From Deltaproteobacteria bacterium (GTDB lineage Bacteria; Lernaellota; Lernaellaia; JACKCT01): DNA of 64,000 nt. This document shows, one piece after another, positions 17,646 through 28,018 of this stretch (positions within the stretch are counted from its first letter, which is position 1; each line of letters starts with the position of its first letter). The position numbers were made by a program, and so were the translations under genes. Below the pieces are notes generated by a model that was not told the DNA's origin, made no database searches, and saw only the letters and a program-made list of their open reading frames with translations. The stretch spans positions 485,263 through 549,262 of the forward strand of contig JAOSJX010000001.1 of NCBI GenBank assembly GCA_027493875.1. The letters run 5' to 3'.

Positions 17646-19142
17646 CTTTTCCGCGAAATTTCGTGCGACGCGGCGCGAGAGCGCCATGATGGTCAATTGC
17701 GGATTGACCTTGGTGGACGAGGGGAAGAGGCTCGCGTCCGCAACGTAAAGGCCGCGCGCGGCGTGATGCTCGCCGTCCGGGTTGACGGCGGACGTCGCCG
17801 GATCGCGCCCCATACGCGCCGTGCCCATCGGGTGAAACGCCATCATCTCGAAATCGGACGCACGAAGACGCGCGCGTTCGAGCGCCGCGACGCCGGCGTC
17901 GGTGCGAAGAATCGGAAACGGCCGCACGCACGGATAAACTTCCCGCGCCCCCGCCGCCAGAAAAATCCGCGCCGTGATCGCCACCGCGCGGCGCATCTTC
18001 CGCACATCCTCCGCGCGCATCCAATACCACATCATGGGTTCGCCGTTTTTTCCGCCGACGACGCGTCCGCTGGAAACATCGGAAATCAGCGCACCGAAGG
18101 ACGCGAGGCGCTCGTAGTTTTCGACCAACTCCTTATGGCGGCGGCCGACAAACGGCATCGACACCGCCTCCACGCCCGGCGGCGCGAACTGGCCCTGAAT
18201 GAAGATCCCTTCCTCGGTGAAATGATGCACGTTGTAACTCTGCGGTACGCCCTTCCATCCGTTGATCTTCTCGTTAAACGTCGCCGCGACGCGTACGGCC
18301 GGATGAATACGCAGGTGGCGGCCGACATTGGATCGCGCACCGCCGAGTCCCGATCGCGCCAGCAACGCCGGCGTGTGAATCGCGCCCGCGGCGACGAACA
18401 CGGCGTTCGCCAGGACGCGTAACGAGTGTCCTGTCGGTCGGCCGTCCGCGCCGAGGAAGCGCGCGACGACGCCCACGGCCCGGCCGCGATCGGTCAAAAC
18501 CGCTGCCGCGCGGCAACGTGTGAAGACGCGGGCGCCGGCCTTTTTCGCGCGGGGGACGTAGGAGACGTGCGTGGCCATTTTCGCGTCACGCGGGCAACCG
18601 AACGCGCACACGCCCGTCGCGCGGCAGCCTTTTTCGTTGCGCGGAATCGGCGCGCCGGCGTAACCGAGTTTCTCCGTTCCCGCGCGGAACAATTCCGCCG
18701 CCCGGCCGAGATTTTTTTCGGGTACGGGTTTCACGCCGAGAAATTTTTCGACGTCGGCGTAGTGTTCGTCGAGCGCGCCGTCGCCGAAGCCGCGCAACCC
18801 GAACAGCCTTTCCCAATCGCGCAGCACGGAAACCGGCGCCCGGTAGCATGTGCCCGAGTTGATCGTCGTTGTCCCCCCGACGCACGCTCCCATCGGCACC
18901 GGAATCGCCGCGTTGCCCACCGTGCCGGTCAGGCCGCCCGCGCGGTAGAGACGCCGGAACATGGTGAGCGGATCGCCGGTCATGTCTTTCCCTGCGTGGT
19001 AACCGCCTTCCTCAAGAACGATGACGGACTGCCCCGCCTCCGCGAGTTCCGCGGCGGCCACGGCGCCGCCCGCACCGGTGCCGACAACCACTACGTCGGC
19101 GGTTTCGTTGAGATCGCGTTCGATCACGGCGCCGTCGATCAT
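17640..19142 (-). CDS. GMC family FAD-dependent dehydrogenase
   Basis: A 500-residue flavoprotein oxidising an alcohol or sugar-like substrate. The FAD motif VVVVGTGAGGAVAAAELAEAG has its glycines at 21-26, followed by the flavin ribose acid in VIVLEEGG. GACVGGTTTINSGTCYRAP is the GMC signature-1 region and AFHPMGTARMG carries the C-terminal active-site His. ACGCPR-like CAFGCPRDAK is also present, as in long-chain alcohol or cholesterol-type bacterial GMC enzymes. It overlaps by 4 bp the upstream subunit-3-like gene, suggesting a membrane-linked dehydrogenase complex. Substrate unknown. Intact frame. Confidence 0.92.
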   Translation of the reverse strand: MIDGAVIERDLNETADVVVVGTGAGGAVAAAELAEAGQSVIVLEEGGYHAGKDMTGDPLTMFRRLYRAGGLTGTVGNAAIPVPMGACVGGTTTINSGTCYRAPVSVLRDWERLFGLRGFGDGALDEHYADVEKFLGVKPVPEKNLGRAAELFRAGTEKLGYAGAPIPRNEKGCRATGVCAFGCPRDAKMATHVSYVPRAKKAGARVFTRCRAAAVLTDRGRAVGVVARFLGADGRPTGHSLRVLANAVFVAAGAIHTPALLARSGLGGARSNVGRHLRIHPAVRVAATFNEKINGWKGVPQSYNVHHFTEEGIFIQGQFAPPGVEAVSMPFVGRRHKELVENYERLASFGALISDVSSGRVVGGKNGEPMMWYWMRAEDVRKMRRAVAITARIFLAAGAREVYPCVRPFPILRTDAGVAALERARLRASDFEMMAFHPMGTARMGRDPATSAVNPDGEHHAARGLYVADASLFPSSTKVNPQLTIMALSRRVARNFAEKL

Positions 19143-19504
19143 TTCGCAACCTTCGGCGGGACAACCCCCAACGCCGCGGCGACGCGCGGTTCGCCGTAGA
19201 AATGCAGGCCGCCGAGAAACTTTAGTTGAAACACCGTTTGGCGAAGGAGCGAGATACGGCTCGCGGCGATGCGTTCAATGACGTGTTCGCGCTCGGATTC
19301 GGAAAGACTCGAGAGAGATGCGAACCGGCCGCAGAGGACCGGCGCCGCGTGTTCCCAAAAACGCATCAACGCGCGAAACGCCAGGACGAGCGGCGCGCCT
19401 TGCTCCGCCGCGAATCGCCAAAGCTTTTCGTCGAGGGCCACGTCCGACGCGCCCTCCGGAATGCGGCCGCCCGCCGGGAAGAGATGATCGAGCATCACGC
19501 ACAT
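19139..19504 (-). CDS. Gluconate 2-dehydrogenase subunit 3-like protein
   Basis: A 121-residue alpha-helical protein (DHLFPAGGRIPEG, FWEHAAPVLCGRFASLSSLSESEREHVIERI). A small helical partner with an LFP-type N-terminus directly upstream of a GMC dehydrogenase is the usual arrangement for the gluconate-dehydrogenase gamma-like family, and the ATGA overlap supports co-translation. No twin-arginine signal is visible. Assignment rests on context and pattern, so it is moderate. Intact frame. Confidence 0.6.
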   Translation of the reverse strand: MCVMLDHLFPAGGRIPEGASDVALDEKLWRFAAEQGAPLVLAFRALMRFWEHAAPVLCGRFASLSSLSESEREHVIERIAASRISLLRQTVFQLKFLGGLHFYGEPRVAAALGVVPPKVAK

Positions 19505-19524
19505 GACCCGGCGGTCGCGCGATC

Positions 19525-19993
19525 CTACGGGCGGAAGCGGCGCCCCCCATTGCCGGCGCCACGCGACTCATCGAGCCATCCGATGACGGCGTAACAACCG
19601 AGCGCAACGAAAACGATGGAGCCGTCCACGAGAAAATTGAGGAGATAGATGAAATACGGTGCGGACGCGATGAAGAAAACGAGACACGAGAGCGACGACG
19701 CGGCTTTTCCGGCCGCGAGCAGCGGCAGGAGCTTGCGGTTGGCGTAGATATCGCGCGCGGAAAGATAAGCGAGGAGCGTAACGAGTACCATGTAGCTGAA
19801 GCCGAGCGAGAGCCAGAATTTCAGATCCGAGGTCGGCGCCTCGCGAAATCCGGAACGCGGAACCACACGCGTTAATGAAACGCACGGTCCCGTTCGGCGC
19901 CAGTACAAATATCGCGCCCACGACGGCAAACGCCGCGGCGTGCCCGTAAAGCACCGCCCGCACCCACCATTCAACCTTTGCCGGTTCATTCAA
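19525..19993 (-). CDS. Hypothetical four-helix membrane protein (one frameshift)
   Basis: Joining two frames near 19870 gives about 155 residues: MNEPAKVEWWVRAVLYGHAA, GAIFVLAPNGTVRFIN, then WLSLGFSYMVLVTLLAYLSA, a helix with FFIASAPYFIYLLNFLVDG and VFVALGCYAVIGWL. Four hydrophobic helices are apparent. It resembles small uncharacterised membrane proteins and no enzyme motif is visible. It is the first gene of the operon leading to the GMC dehydrogenase, 21 bp upstream of the subunit-3-like gene, so it may help anchor that complex. That link is inference. Confidence 0.65.
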
Positions 19994-20011
19994 TTCCCCA
20001 AAATGATCGCG

Positions 20012-20024
20012 CCGATTGAATCGG
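20012..20024. promoter_or_regulatory. Perfect palindrome CCGATTGAATCGG in divergent intergenic region
   Basis: A 6-1-6 perfect inverted repeat lies between the divergent starts at 19993 and 20155. It could be an operator; no known consensus is recognised and a 13-bp palindrome may occur by chance. Confidence 0.25.
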
Positions 20025-20154
20025 TATCGTATTCACTCGCCGCCGCGCCGTCGAGGCCCAACGCCGGCCGGACCGTTTTGAGCCGTCCGTTGACCGACGG
20101 GCCGTTCCTTCCCTATGCTGGTCGGTGAAATTTCTCAGGCACAAGGGGCGTTCC

Positions 20155-20562
20155 ATGGAACAGCTCGATATGGTCCGATGTTTCCTGTCGCGGAGCCCTG
20201 ATGAACAGGGAGACGTGCGTTACACGCCGCTCGAGATCTTCACGCTGTGGCGATTTCTGATGGAGCGCGTGCACAACCTGCACGTGCAGGATCCGGTCGT
20301 GTCGGTCTGGATTCCCGAAGAGTACGCCGAAGGCGAGGACGGCGACGCGGCCGAAAAGGTCATCGAGGTCAGTTTCAAGTATATGGAACGCGAGGGAGTC
20401 GGCCGTCCCATCACGCGGTATTTTCCCGAAGAAAATTTCGACATGATCTTCGGCTATTTTCGCAAGCACTTCTCCGAGGAAAATATCCTGGAGGGCGTGC
20501 AGCACCGCAAAGGTGTTTTCGCGGGCGGCGAAAGCGCGCGGCCCTACGTCGGCACGGAATAG
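20155..20562 (+). CDS. Hypothetical protein, 135 aa
   Basis: Not recognised. It is soluble, acidic and aromatic-rich: MEQLDMVRCFLSRSPDEQG, YTPLEIFTLWRFLMERVHNL, RPITRYFPEENFDMIFGYFRKHFSEEN. The ATG at 20155 is chosen because AAGGGG precedes it by 7 bp; a GTG 30 bp upstream has no ribosome site. It is 18 bp ahead of an FHA-GAF histidine kinase, so it is probably co-transcribed and could be a partner in that signalling module. Intact frame. Confidence 0.7.
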   Translation: MEQLDMVRCFLSRSPDEQGDVRYTPLEIFTLWRFLMERVHNLHVQDPVVSVWIPEEYAEGEDGDAAEKVIEVSFKYMEREGVGRPITRYFPEENFDMIFGYFRKHFSEENILEGVQHRKGVFAGGESARPYVGTE

Positions 20563-20580
20563 CGGCGCCCGCGGGACACC

Positions 20581-22225
20581 ATGGCCCTGTTGCTTCTCAA
20601 AACGGGCGAGCACGCCGGCCAATCGTTTGAAATGCTCGGCGCCGAGCAATCCGTCGGCCGCGGGCTTAACTGTAACATTCAAATCCGCGAGCAAAGCGTG
20701 TCACGCGTGCACGCCACGATCTACCGGCGTCCGGACGGCGGCTGGAACATCCGCGACGAAAAATCGACGTTCGGCACCTTCGTCAACGGCGAACGCGTCA
20801 CCGATGCGCCGCTGGCCGACCGCGCGCAGATCAAGCTGGGACGCGCGGTGCTGGAATTCGTTCAGCGCGATCGGCGCGCGGAGATTCCCGACGCCCCCGC
20901 GGACGCGAGCGGATCGCGCGAAAGCGTCACGGTGCTTATGGCGCTCGGCGCGGCCGAGCCGGCGATGGAGGACACGGCCGAAAGCCTCAAGGCGGCCCGG
21001 CGCCACCTCCAAACCGCGCTGCAGGTTTCCGCGCTGCTTGGTACTGCGCGCAAACTCGAAGAGCTCTTCGATCTGATCCTTCGGGAGACGCTCAAGGTCA
21101 CGCGCGCCCGCACCGGCGGCATTATCCTGCGCGACGAGGGCCGCGCTGATTTCCGCCTCGCCGCGGGCATCGACGAATCGGGGACGACGGGAGACGTTTC
21201 GTATTCCCGCGCGATCGTCCACCGCGTCGTGGATGCGGGGGAATCTCTGCTCATCAGCGACGCGCAAACCGACAAGCAATTCGAAGCCAGCGAGAGCGTC
21301 TTCACGCTCGGCATCAAATCGGCGATGAGCGTTCCGCTGCGCCACCGGGACATCATCCTCGGCGCGCTCACGGTGGAAGCGCCGGGCAAGGACGTGTTCG
21401 GCAAGGAAGACCTGCGCCTGCTGCAGATTCTGGGCAACATCGCGGGCACGGCCGTCGTCAACGCCAACCTCCAGGAAGCGAACCTGCGCGCGGAGCGTCT
21501 CGCGGCGATCGGTCAATCCATGGCCGGGCTCGCGCACGACATCAAGAACATCATGGCGGGCATCAAGGGCGGCTCGTTCATGGTGGACCAGGGCCTGCAA
21601 TCAAACGAGCAAACCATGCTGACGATGGGTTGGGATCTGGTGAAGGTCAGCCAGGACCGCATCGGCCAACTCGTCCTCAATATGCTCGATTACAGCAAAG
21701 AACGCGCGCCGAAATACGAGCCGGTGGATCTGCGCGAAACGCTCGGCAACGTCCGCGATCTGGTCGCCGCGCGCGGAAAGGAAAAGGGGAACAGAGGTCG
21801 TCCTCGAGATCGGGCCCGACGCGGAGGCGCTCCAGGCGGAGGGCATCAGCGTGCACCGGTGCGTGCTGAATCTTGCGTCCAACGCCCTCGACGCGCTGCC
21901 GGACAACCGCCCGGGCCGCATCATCATCCGCACGCGCGCCGAGGCCGACGACCATATCGCCATCGACGTGGAGGACAACGGCGTCGGCATCCCCGCGGAA
22001 ATTCTCCCGACTTTGTTTCAGGCGTTTACAAGCACGAAAGGCGCCAAGGGCACGGGGGCTCGGTCTGGCGGTCTCCAAGAAGATCGCCAAAGAGCACGGC
22101 GGGGATATTGTGGTGCGCTCCACGGTGGACGTGGGAACGACGTTCACGATCCGGATACCGCGCCGGAAGCCCGATCCCACGGCGTCGTCGTTTCAGGCCG
22201 ACGGCGTCGGTTTCCAAAAACGTGA
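20581..22225 (+). CDS. FHA-GAF domain sensor histidine kinase (frameshifts in kinase domain)
   Basis: The N-terminus is an FHA phosphothreonine-binding domain ([35 protein letters not shown], residues ~5-95). A GAF domain spans ~150-300, and an H-box [17 protein letters not shown] near 325 gives the phosphorylated His. After a shift near 21785 (G4) comes the N-box [13 protein letters not shown] and [10 protein letters not shown]; after another at the G5 run near 22056, [16 protein letters not shown]. The end is taken as the TGA at 22223-22225 before a hairpin, but this requires one more shift. The combination suggests integration of Ser/Thr kinase signals with two-component output. Confidence 0.83.
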
Positions 22226-22249
22226 CACCGCCCGGTTTTCCGAGCGGTG
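22226..22249. terminator. Hairpin between convergent genes
   Basis: CACCGCCCGG, loop TTTT, CCGAGCGGTG: a 10-bp stem with one mismatch, right after the likely kinase stop and 25 bp before the convergent response-regulator stop. It is probably a bidirectional terminator, though no clear T tract follows. Confidence 0.5.
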
Positions 22250-22273
22250 CCGCGGTCTCTCGCCGAGGACCGA

Positions 22274-22660
22274 TCAGTCGCGGTCTTTATACTCCGCGAT
22301 CAGGCCGTTGACCTTTTCTTCGAGCACGGGAATGTCGAAGGGCTTGGCGAGATGGTCGTCCTCCCAGGCGCGGCGCTCGTATGCGTCGAGCCCGGGTTCC
22401 TTGCGGTCCGCGGTCAAGAGAAGGACGGGCGTCTTCTGCCCCTGGACCGACCCTTTCATGAGATCGATAAACTCAAAACCGTGCATCACCGGCATCATTA
22501 AATCGGTGATGACGATGTCGTAGGTGGAGGCCTTGAATTTCGCGATGCCGTCCTTGCCGTCCACCGCGGTGTCCACCTGGTGCCCCTTGGCGGTGAAATA
22601 GGCCTTGCCCATTTGACGGATGATCGGGTCGTCGTCGATCACGAGAATACGGCTCATCAC
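22274..22660 (-). CDS. CheY-like single-domain response regulator
   Basis: A 128-residue receiver domain. The acidic pair DDD at 9-11, phospho-acceptor D53 in [12 protein letters not shown], the Thr in LLLTADR and Lys in HLAKPFDIP are all present. There is no output domain, so it acts through protein contacts. It is convergent with the FHA-GAF histidine kinase, its most likely partner, and 26 bp downstream of a small HEAT-repeat gene on the same strand. Either of two adjacent ATGs could start it. Intact frame. Confidence 0.9.
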   Translation of the reverse strand: MMSRILVIDDDPIIRQMGKAYFTAKGHQVDTAVDGKDGIAKFKASTYDIVITDLMMPVMHGFEFIDLMKGSVQGQKTPVLLLTADRKEPGLDAYERRAWEDDHLAKPFDIPVLEEKVNGLIAEYKDRD

Positions 22661-22686
22661 TTACCCCCTCACCTTTTGCTTTCGCC

Positions 22687-22998
22687 TCACGCCATTTTTT
22701 TCGCGCGCTCGTCCCATTCGGACGTCGGGTCTTTCACCTCGGCCAAAATCCGCACCGCCTCCGGAGTTCCCATCATCGCGAGAATCTGGGTGATGTGCCA
22801 ACGGACGTTTTTGTCCGGGTCCTGCGCGTTTTTCTTGCAATAAGCCAGGACGTCCTCTCCGCCGACCTTGGCAAGCCCTTCCGCGGCAAGACGCCGAATG
22901 ACCGCGTCATCCGATTTTAGAGCTCCCAGCAATTTCTTGGCGTTGCCGTCTTGCGTCCACTTTTCGACCTTCTCCGCCGAGACGCCGAAGATACTCAT
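22687..22998 (-). CDS. Small HEAT-repeat protein
   Basis: A 103-residue all-helical protein with about two HEAT-like repeats: LLGALKSDDAVIRRLAAEGLAKVG and QDPDKNVRWHITQILAMMGTPEAVRIL. The ATG at 22998 gives MSIFGVSAEKVEKWTQDGN, a natural N-terminus; longer upstream frames read the antisense of an Asp-rich repeat. It lies upstream of the CheY-like gene on the same strand. HEAT folds serve as protein-binding scaffolds; the partner is unknown. Intact frame. Confidence 0.75.
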   Translation of the reverse strand: MSIFGVSAEKVEKWTQDGNAKKLLGALKSDDAVIRRLAAEGLAKVGGEDVLAYCKKNAQDPDKNVRWHITQILAMMGTPEAVRILAEVKDPTSEWDERAKKMA

Positions 22999-23128
22999 AT
23001 TTGCCCCCCGTGCGACGCACTCACGTTTTTGATGATTGCCGTCAGGAATCGTATGAAAAAAATTTCCCCTTGACAAGCGACGGGGTGTTGGGAGATTGAT
23101 AAAAATACCCGATGTTCCGAGGTTTTTT

Positions 23129-25401
23129 ATGCCTCTCTTTCGAAGGCGACAGGATTGGAGCACCCTCGCGCTGGTTTTGGCGCTGCTGCCGTGCCTTCTC
23201 GCCTGCGGCGATGACGACGACGACTCCGGGTCCGGCCCCAAGAACGCGGACGACGATGACGATGCCGGTCCTTTCCCCGACGATGACACCGGCGGCGACG
23301 ATGACGATCTCAACGACGATTCGGATGACGACGTGGACGACGATTCGGCCGATGACGACACCGGCGATGACGATACTCATGACGATGACACCGGTGACGA
23401 CGATACGGGCGACGATGATACCGGAGACGACGATGCGGATGACGATACGGCGGATGACGACACCGGAGATGACGACACCGGTGACGACGATACCGGTGAC
23501 GACGACGTCCAAGACCCCATTTTTCTGGGCGACATCGCTCCGAACGAAGGGAACAACGTTTTATCCAAAACCGTTCTGATTACGGGCGACGGCTTCGTGA
23601 ACGGCATGGAACTGGCCATCGGCGGCGTCCCGATCGACGACTGGACGCTCGTCAACGAGCAAACGCTGATCGCCGTGCTCCCGTCCGGTCTTCCCGCGGG
23701 TCTCAACAGTTTGACCGCCGCGCACGGCGCGGCGTCCGGCGAGGGCGTTCTCGACGGCGCGTACACGGTCGACGACGTCATTGATACCTATGCCGTCATC
23801 TCCGGGCACGTCTACGACCGCGACGGACTACCCCTCCAGAATGTGCGCGTCTCGTCCACGAGCGGCGGCTCCGCGACGACCCCGTCCAACGGGTTTTACG
23901 CTTTTTCGGTTCCGCGTCAGAGCACGAACGTCCGGGTTAGTTACAACGCGTTCGGACCTTCGTTCCTCATTCCGAAAGGAACCCTCGCGCAGACCGCGGT
24001 GAACGGTGAGGCGCTCGACGAGGATTTGGAACTCGATTTCCAGATCGACTACGACTTCCTTCATGGGACGGTGCTGGATGCCGACGGCGCGCCGGTTCCG
24101 AACGCGATCGTGCAAGCCTTTGAGTTCAATCAATTATCGCTTATCGACAACGAAATGGTGACGGACGAAAACGGCGAATTTACGATGCCGCTTTTTCCCA
24201 AAACCTACGCCTTCCGTGTCGATCCGCTGCCCGACCCGAGCGAACCGGGCACCTTCGTCTGGGAATTTCCTCTCGACGGCGATGGGACCGCGAATTGGAA
24301 CCTTCACGAGGGAAACTCCATCACCGGCCGCGTGCTCGACCGTGACGGAAGCGGGATCGGTCCGTTCCAGATTCTGCCCTTTGTCCTGTTCAAAGAAAAA
24401 TCGACGGCCTTTTTTCTCAGCGCCGCCATTTCCGACGAGAGCGGCAATTGGTCCACGTTGATGGAGCCCGGCCTGTACGAAATTCGCCTTTTCGGCATGC
24501 ACACGGACGACCATCTCAACGGCTTGCCGCCCTTTTCGAATCCGATCTTCGCGACGCTGGACGTGGACGGTCCGGCGAACGTGGACATTCAATTCGATTA
24601 CGCCGTGATGGACGTGCAGATCACCTCCGGCGGCGTCCCCATCGACTTTCCGTGCGAACTGAATCTCTCGTCGGGTTTCAATGAAATGCGCCACTTCAGT
24701 TTGAGCGCCGAGGACGCGGGATTCGTTTCCGTTCCGGTCTGGAAAATGCCGTTGAGCGGCGCCGCGTATCCGCCGGCCTCTTCGGGATTGACGGCGACGT
24801 TCTCCGATTTCGGCGACATCGCCGGCGACGATTCGTTGACCCTCGAACTCGAGGCCGGTGAGCGCGTCTACGGAACGGTCACCGCCAACGGAATCGACCC
24901 GCTAGATCTGCCGTGGTCCATTTCGAGCCGGCGGACACCACCGCCGTGTTCCAACCGAATTACACCTCCGAGCCCGCCGACGAGAACGGCGAATATGAGA
25001 TTTATATTCCGGCGGGACTTTACAGCGTCACCGCGCAGGCCAACGGGCAGGATTTTTCCGGGCGGATTCTTGACATGGACGACTACAGCGTGGCCGGCGA
25101 GCAGGAACTTTCGTTCAATGTCGATCTGGTCGACGTCCGCGTCATGCTCTATGAGAACGGTTTCCCATCCGCCGGGGCCAACGTCTCCGCCCACCACGTG
25201 ACGGAAGATTTTTCGGGCTTCGCATTCCTCAACGGAAGCGACCCGGGGATCCTGCGCCTTCCCCAGGGTGATTACACGTTCGTCTTCCAACCCACGTCGG
25301 GATCGGGGTCGCGGCCGTTCCGCACGGCGGCGGTCACGCTCGACGAAAACACGCATCGCATCGATCTCGATTTTCAAGACTTACCGGTCGCTTCCGATTG
25401 A
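23129..25401 (+). CDS. Asp-rich-tether lipoprotein with IPT/TIG and carboxypeptidase-regulatory-like repeats (one frameshift)
   Basis: A lipoprotein of about 757 residues. The ATG at 23129 gives signal peptide MPLFRRRQDWSTLALVLALL and lipobox LLAC with C26. Residues 27-128 are a nearly pure Asp tether with period-5 DDDTG repeats. Next is an IPT/TIG-like unit (ITGDGFVNGMELAIGGVPI), then several beta-sandwich repeats of carboxypeptidase-regulatory/CnaB type (ISGHVYDRDGLPLQNVRVSS, LHGTVLDADGAPVPNAIVQA, ITGRVLDRDGSGIGPF). A shift near 24905 moves the last ~160 residues to another frame (GEYEIYIPAGLYSVTAQANG). It is likely a cell-surface structural or adhesive protein. Confidence 0.85.
23351..23506 (+). 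repeat. 15-bp coding minisatellite (DDDTG repeats)
   Basis: About ten tandem 15-bp units encode DDDTG or close variants (DDDTH, DDDAD, DDDTA) inside the lipoprotein tether. Synonymous GAC/GAT choice varies among units, so the amino-acid pattern is better conserved than the DNA. Confidence 0.85.
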
Positions 25402-25460
25402 CGAGCCGCGGGCGTCGTTGTTAGCTTGGGCGTCAGGCGGTTTTCGGTTTAGAGGTTTTC

Positions 25461-27336
25461 ATGCGTTGTCGACAACGAGCGGTCCTCGCGGCCGCGGTTT
25501 TTTTAGCGGTCTTCCTCACGGCGTGCGGAGCGGGCGGATCGTCCGACCCCACGCAGGATTTCGGCGATTTCGCCCGGGTTCGGCTGAGTGACGGTGACCG
25601 TGCGCACGCGCTCGCGCTGGCCCGCGCGCTCCTGGAAGGCAAGCCCGCACCGACTGATAAAAACGGTCATCCCGCGATTTACGCGAGCGCGCGGTCCGGC
25701 GTTTTTCTGACGATCACGCGGGAGAATGACCGCGCCGTGACCGGTATGGCGACCGGGTCCTCGATGGAGCGCGCGATCGACGGGGCCGCGCGGGATCTGC
25801 TAAAGCGCGTTTCCTCCGAGGAGATTTCCCGGGGCCGCCTCCGTCTCGACGCCATCGACAAGGCGGATTCGAAAGCGCGCGCCATCGACGCCAAGCGCCG
25901 CTGGCCCGCCGACACGTCTCTCCACGGCGCGATCCTGCTTGGGCCTCTTGCCGCGGCTTTTCTCCCGCAGGAGCTTCTGGCCTTCGGCGTCGTCAACGAG
26001 AGAAAGAAATTTTCCGCGTCGCGTCTTCGCCGGTTGGCGGAGGCACGCGGCCTCCCGGCGGACTTCGCGCGGAAACTGACGTCGGCCGGGAAGCTGACGC
26101 TCCGGAGTTCGAACCGTGTCCTTCATGGAGGACGGAAACGGCGGCGTGATCGAACTCCATCGCGGGAACCGGACCGACGGGTTCGACGTGACGCCGGAAC
26201 GGCTCTACGAAGCGATCGACGCGGCGGGGCACTATCTGAAAAACGCGGTGACCGACACGGGCAAGTTTCACTATCTGTACTACCCGCAATTCGATTCCTA
26301 CGCCAAAAGCTACAACCTGCTGCGTCACGCGGGGACGGCGTTTTCCATGGCGCAGATTTACGAGATCACGCGCGATCCGGAATTGCTCGACGCCGTAAAA
26401 CGCGCGCTCGAATATCTCGTCGGCGTGTCGATGGGACCCGACGAGAACGACCGCAAAACGCACGATTGGATGGCCGTCACGCAACCCCGCGCGCTCTACG
26501 CCAAACTCGGCGGCAGCGGCCTGGCGCTGCTCGCCTTCGGCAACTACACGCGGATTACGGGCGACAAACAGTACGTCCCGCTCATGCAGGCGTACGGGCG
26601 ATTTATCGAGTATATGCAGGAGCCCAACGGCCACATGCAGCAACGCTATTGGCACAAACCGAAGGACAAAGGGCGCCAGACGAAGCCGGTGCTCTACTAT
26701 CCCGGCGAAGCGTTTTTCGGCCTGGGCACGCTGTACGCGCTGGACGGCGACATGCGTTGGATGAAGGTCGTGGAAAAAGGGATCGACTACATCGCCGACG
26801 TGCGCGACATCAACACGCCGACGAAGAAGCTCGAGCACGACCACTGGCTGATGTACGCCACGAACGAAATGACGAAAGTGAAGGTGAAGGAAAACCAGCT
26901 CCGCCACGCGCGGCGCGTCACCGAGGCGATGCTCGGCACGTTCAACTACGAGGACAAAGATCCGTTCTTCGTGGGCGGCTATTACAAACGGCCCAAAACG
27001 ACTCCCGCGGCGTGCCGGCTCGAAGCGAAAACAGCCGTGTACGAAATGGCCAAACGCATCGGCGACGACGAACTCGCGGAGCGGGTCTACGAAACGCTCG
27101 TCCTCGGCGCGGGCTTCCTGATGCGCAACCAATACAACGACATCAACACGATGTTCTTCCCCGACCCGAAAGAGGCGATCGGCGGATACCAGGGGCACTA
27201 CTGGGATCCGGGCATCCAGATCGACTACGTGCAGCACTCCACGAGCGCGCTCATTGGGACGCGCCGGATCATGTTGGAGCGGCAAGCGGACGCGTCCGCC
27301 GATGACGCGGCGGAGGAGCTTAAGCCCGCGGCTTAG
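25461..27336 (+). CDS. Lipoprotein with (alpha/alpha)-barrel-like domain (one frameshift)
   Basis: About 625 residues. The signal MRCRQRAVLAAAVFLAVFLTAC has its lipobox Cys at 22. The N-terminal third (RLSDGDRAHALALARALLEG, SARSGVFLTITREN) faintly recalls AMMECR1 folds; this is weak. After a shift near 26110 the C-terminal ~400 residues are helical with repeated aromatic motifs (YHYLYYPQ-like segment, SYNLLRHAGTAFSMAQIYE, GSGLALLAFGNYTRITGD, YPGEAFFGLGTLYALDGD), resembling (alpha/alpha)6 glycoside-processing or terpene-cyclase barrels. No catalytic residues are assigned. Its stop overlaps the convergent AIM24 stop. Probably envelope-located, possibly acting on polysaccharide. Confidence 0.7.
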
Positions 27337-28008
27337 TTTTTCTTCTGCTCGACGCGGCGGAAGGGGTTGAGCCAGCCGGCGAAGGCGGGCGCGGAGCGCG
27401 TCTGAATGTACAGATCGCCGGTGCCGGAATAGCGGCAAACGAGGCCCTCGCCGGACAGGAACGTGGCCTTGAGCCCGCCGACCGCTTCCACGTTGTAGCT
27501 CATGGATTCGGGAAAGGCGACGATGTGCGTCGTGTCGACGATGTACGATCCGTCCACGTGGACTTTTTTGAGGCCGCCGTAGCTGTTGAAAAAGACGGTT
27601 CCGTTGCCGGACACTTTAATGAGGAAAAAGCCCTCCCCCGCAAAGAAGCTCTTGAAGCCTCCGAATTTCGTGTCGATCTCGATATCGCCGTGATGCGCGA
27701 GATACGCGCCCGACTGCATCAGGTACGATTCACCGCGTAGTTCCAGCACTTCGACGTCGCCCGGCGCGGACGGTGCGAACTTGATCGTGCCCGGCGCGCC
27801 CTCGGCGGTGAACGTGTTGGTGAAGAAGCTTTCGCCGGTCACCATGCGTTTCAGGCCGCCGAGGAGGCCGCCCTTCGCCTTGGTTTCGATCTGCACGTTC
27901 GCGCTCATGGCGACCATCGCGCCGGACTCCGCGGTGACTTTTTTCGCCCGCGTCCAGTTTGATCTCCGCCATCGCGTAATCGGGGCGTCCCGTCAATTCA
28001 TAATTCAT
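27333..28008 (-). CDS. AIM24 / TIGR00266 family protein, copy A (one frameshift)
   Basis: About 225 residues of the AIM24 (DUF124) double beta-helix family, last of three tandem paralogues. It begins MNYELTGRPDYAMAEIKLDAGE behind AGGGGG, shifts frame at a T6 run near 27942, then continues ESGAMVAMSANVQIETKAKGG, GLKRMVTGESFFTNTF, DIEIDTKFGGFKSFFAGEGFF and TFLSGEGLVCRYSGTGDLYIQTRS. Family members are cytoplasmic or membrane-associated trimers of unknown biochemical role. The gene ends sharing a stop overlap with the convergent lipoprotein. Confidence 0.88.
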
Positions 28009-28018
28009 CACGCTCCCC

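Noticed and set aside
23071..23100. TTGACA upstream of the 23129 lipoprotein as a promoter
   Set aside because: The nearest AT-rich hexamer is spaced by about 21 bp, too far for a confident call.
23351..23506. Repeats as CRISPR or regulatory DNA repeat
   Set aside because: They are in frame and encode the Asp tether, with codon-level drift between units.
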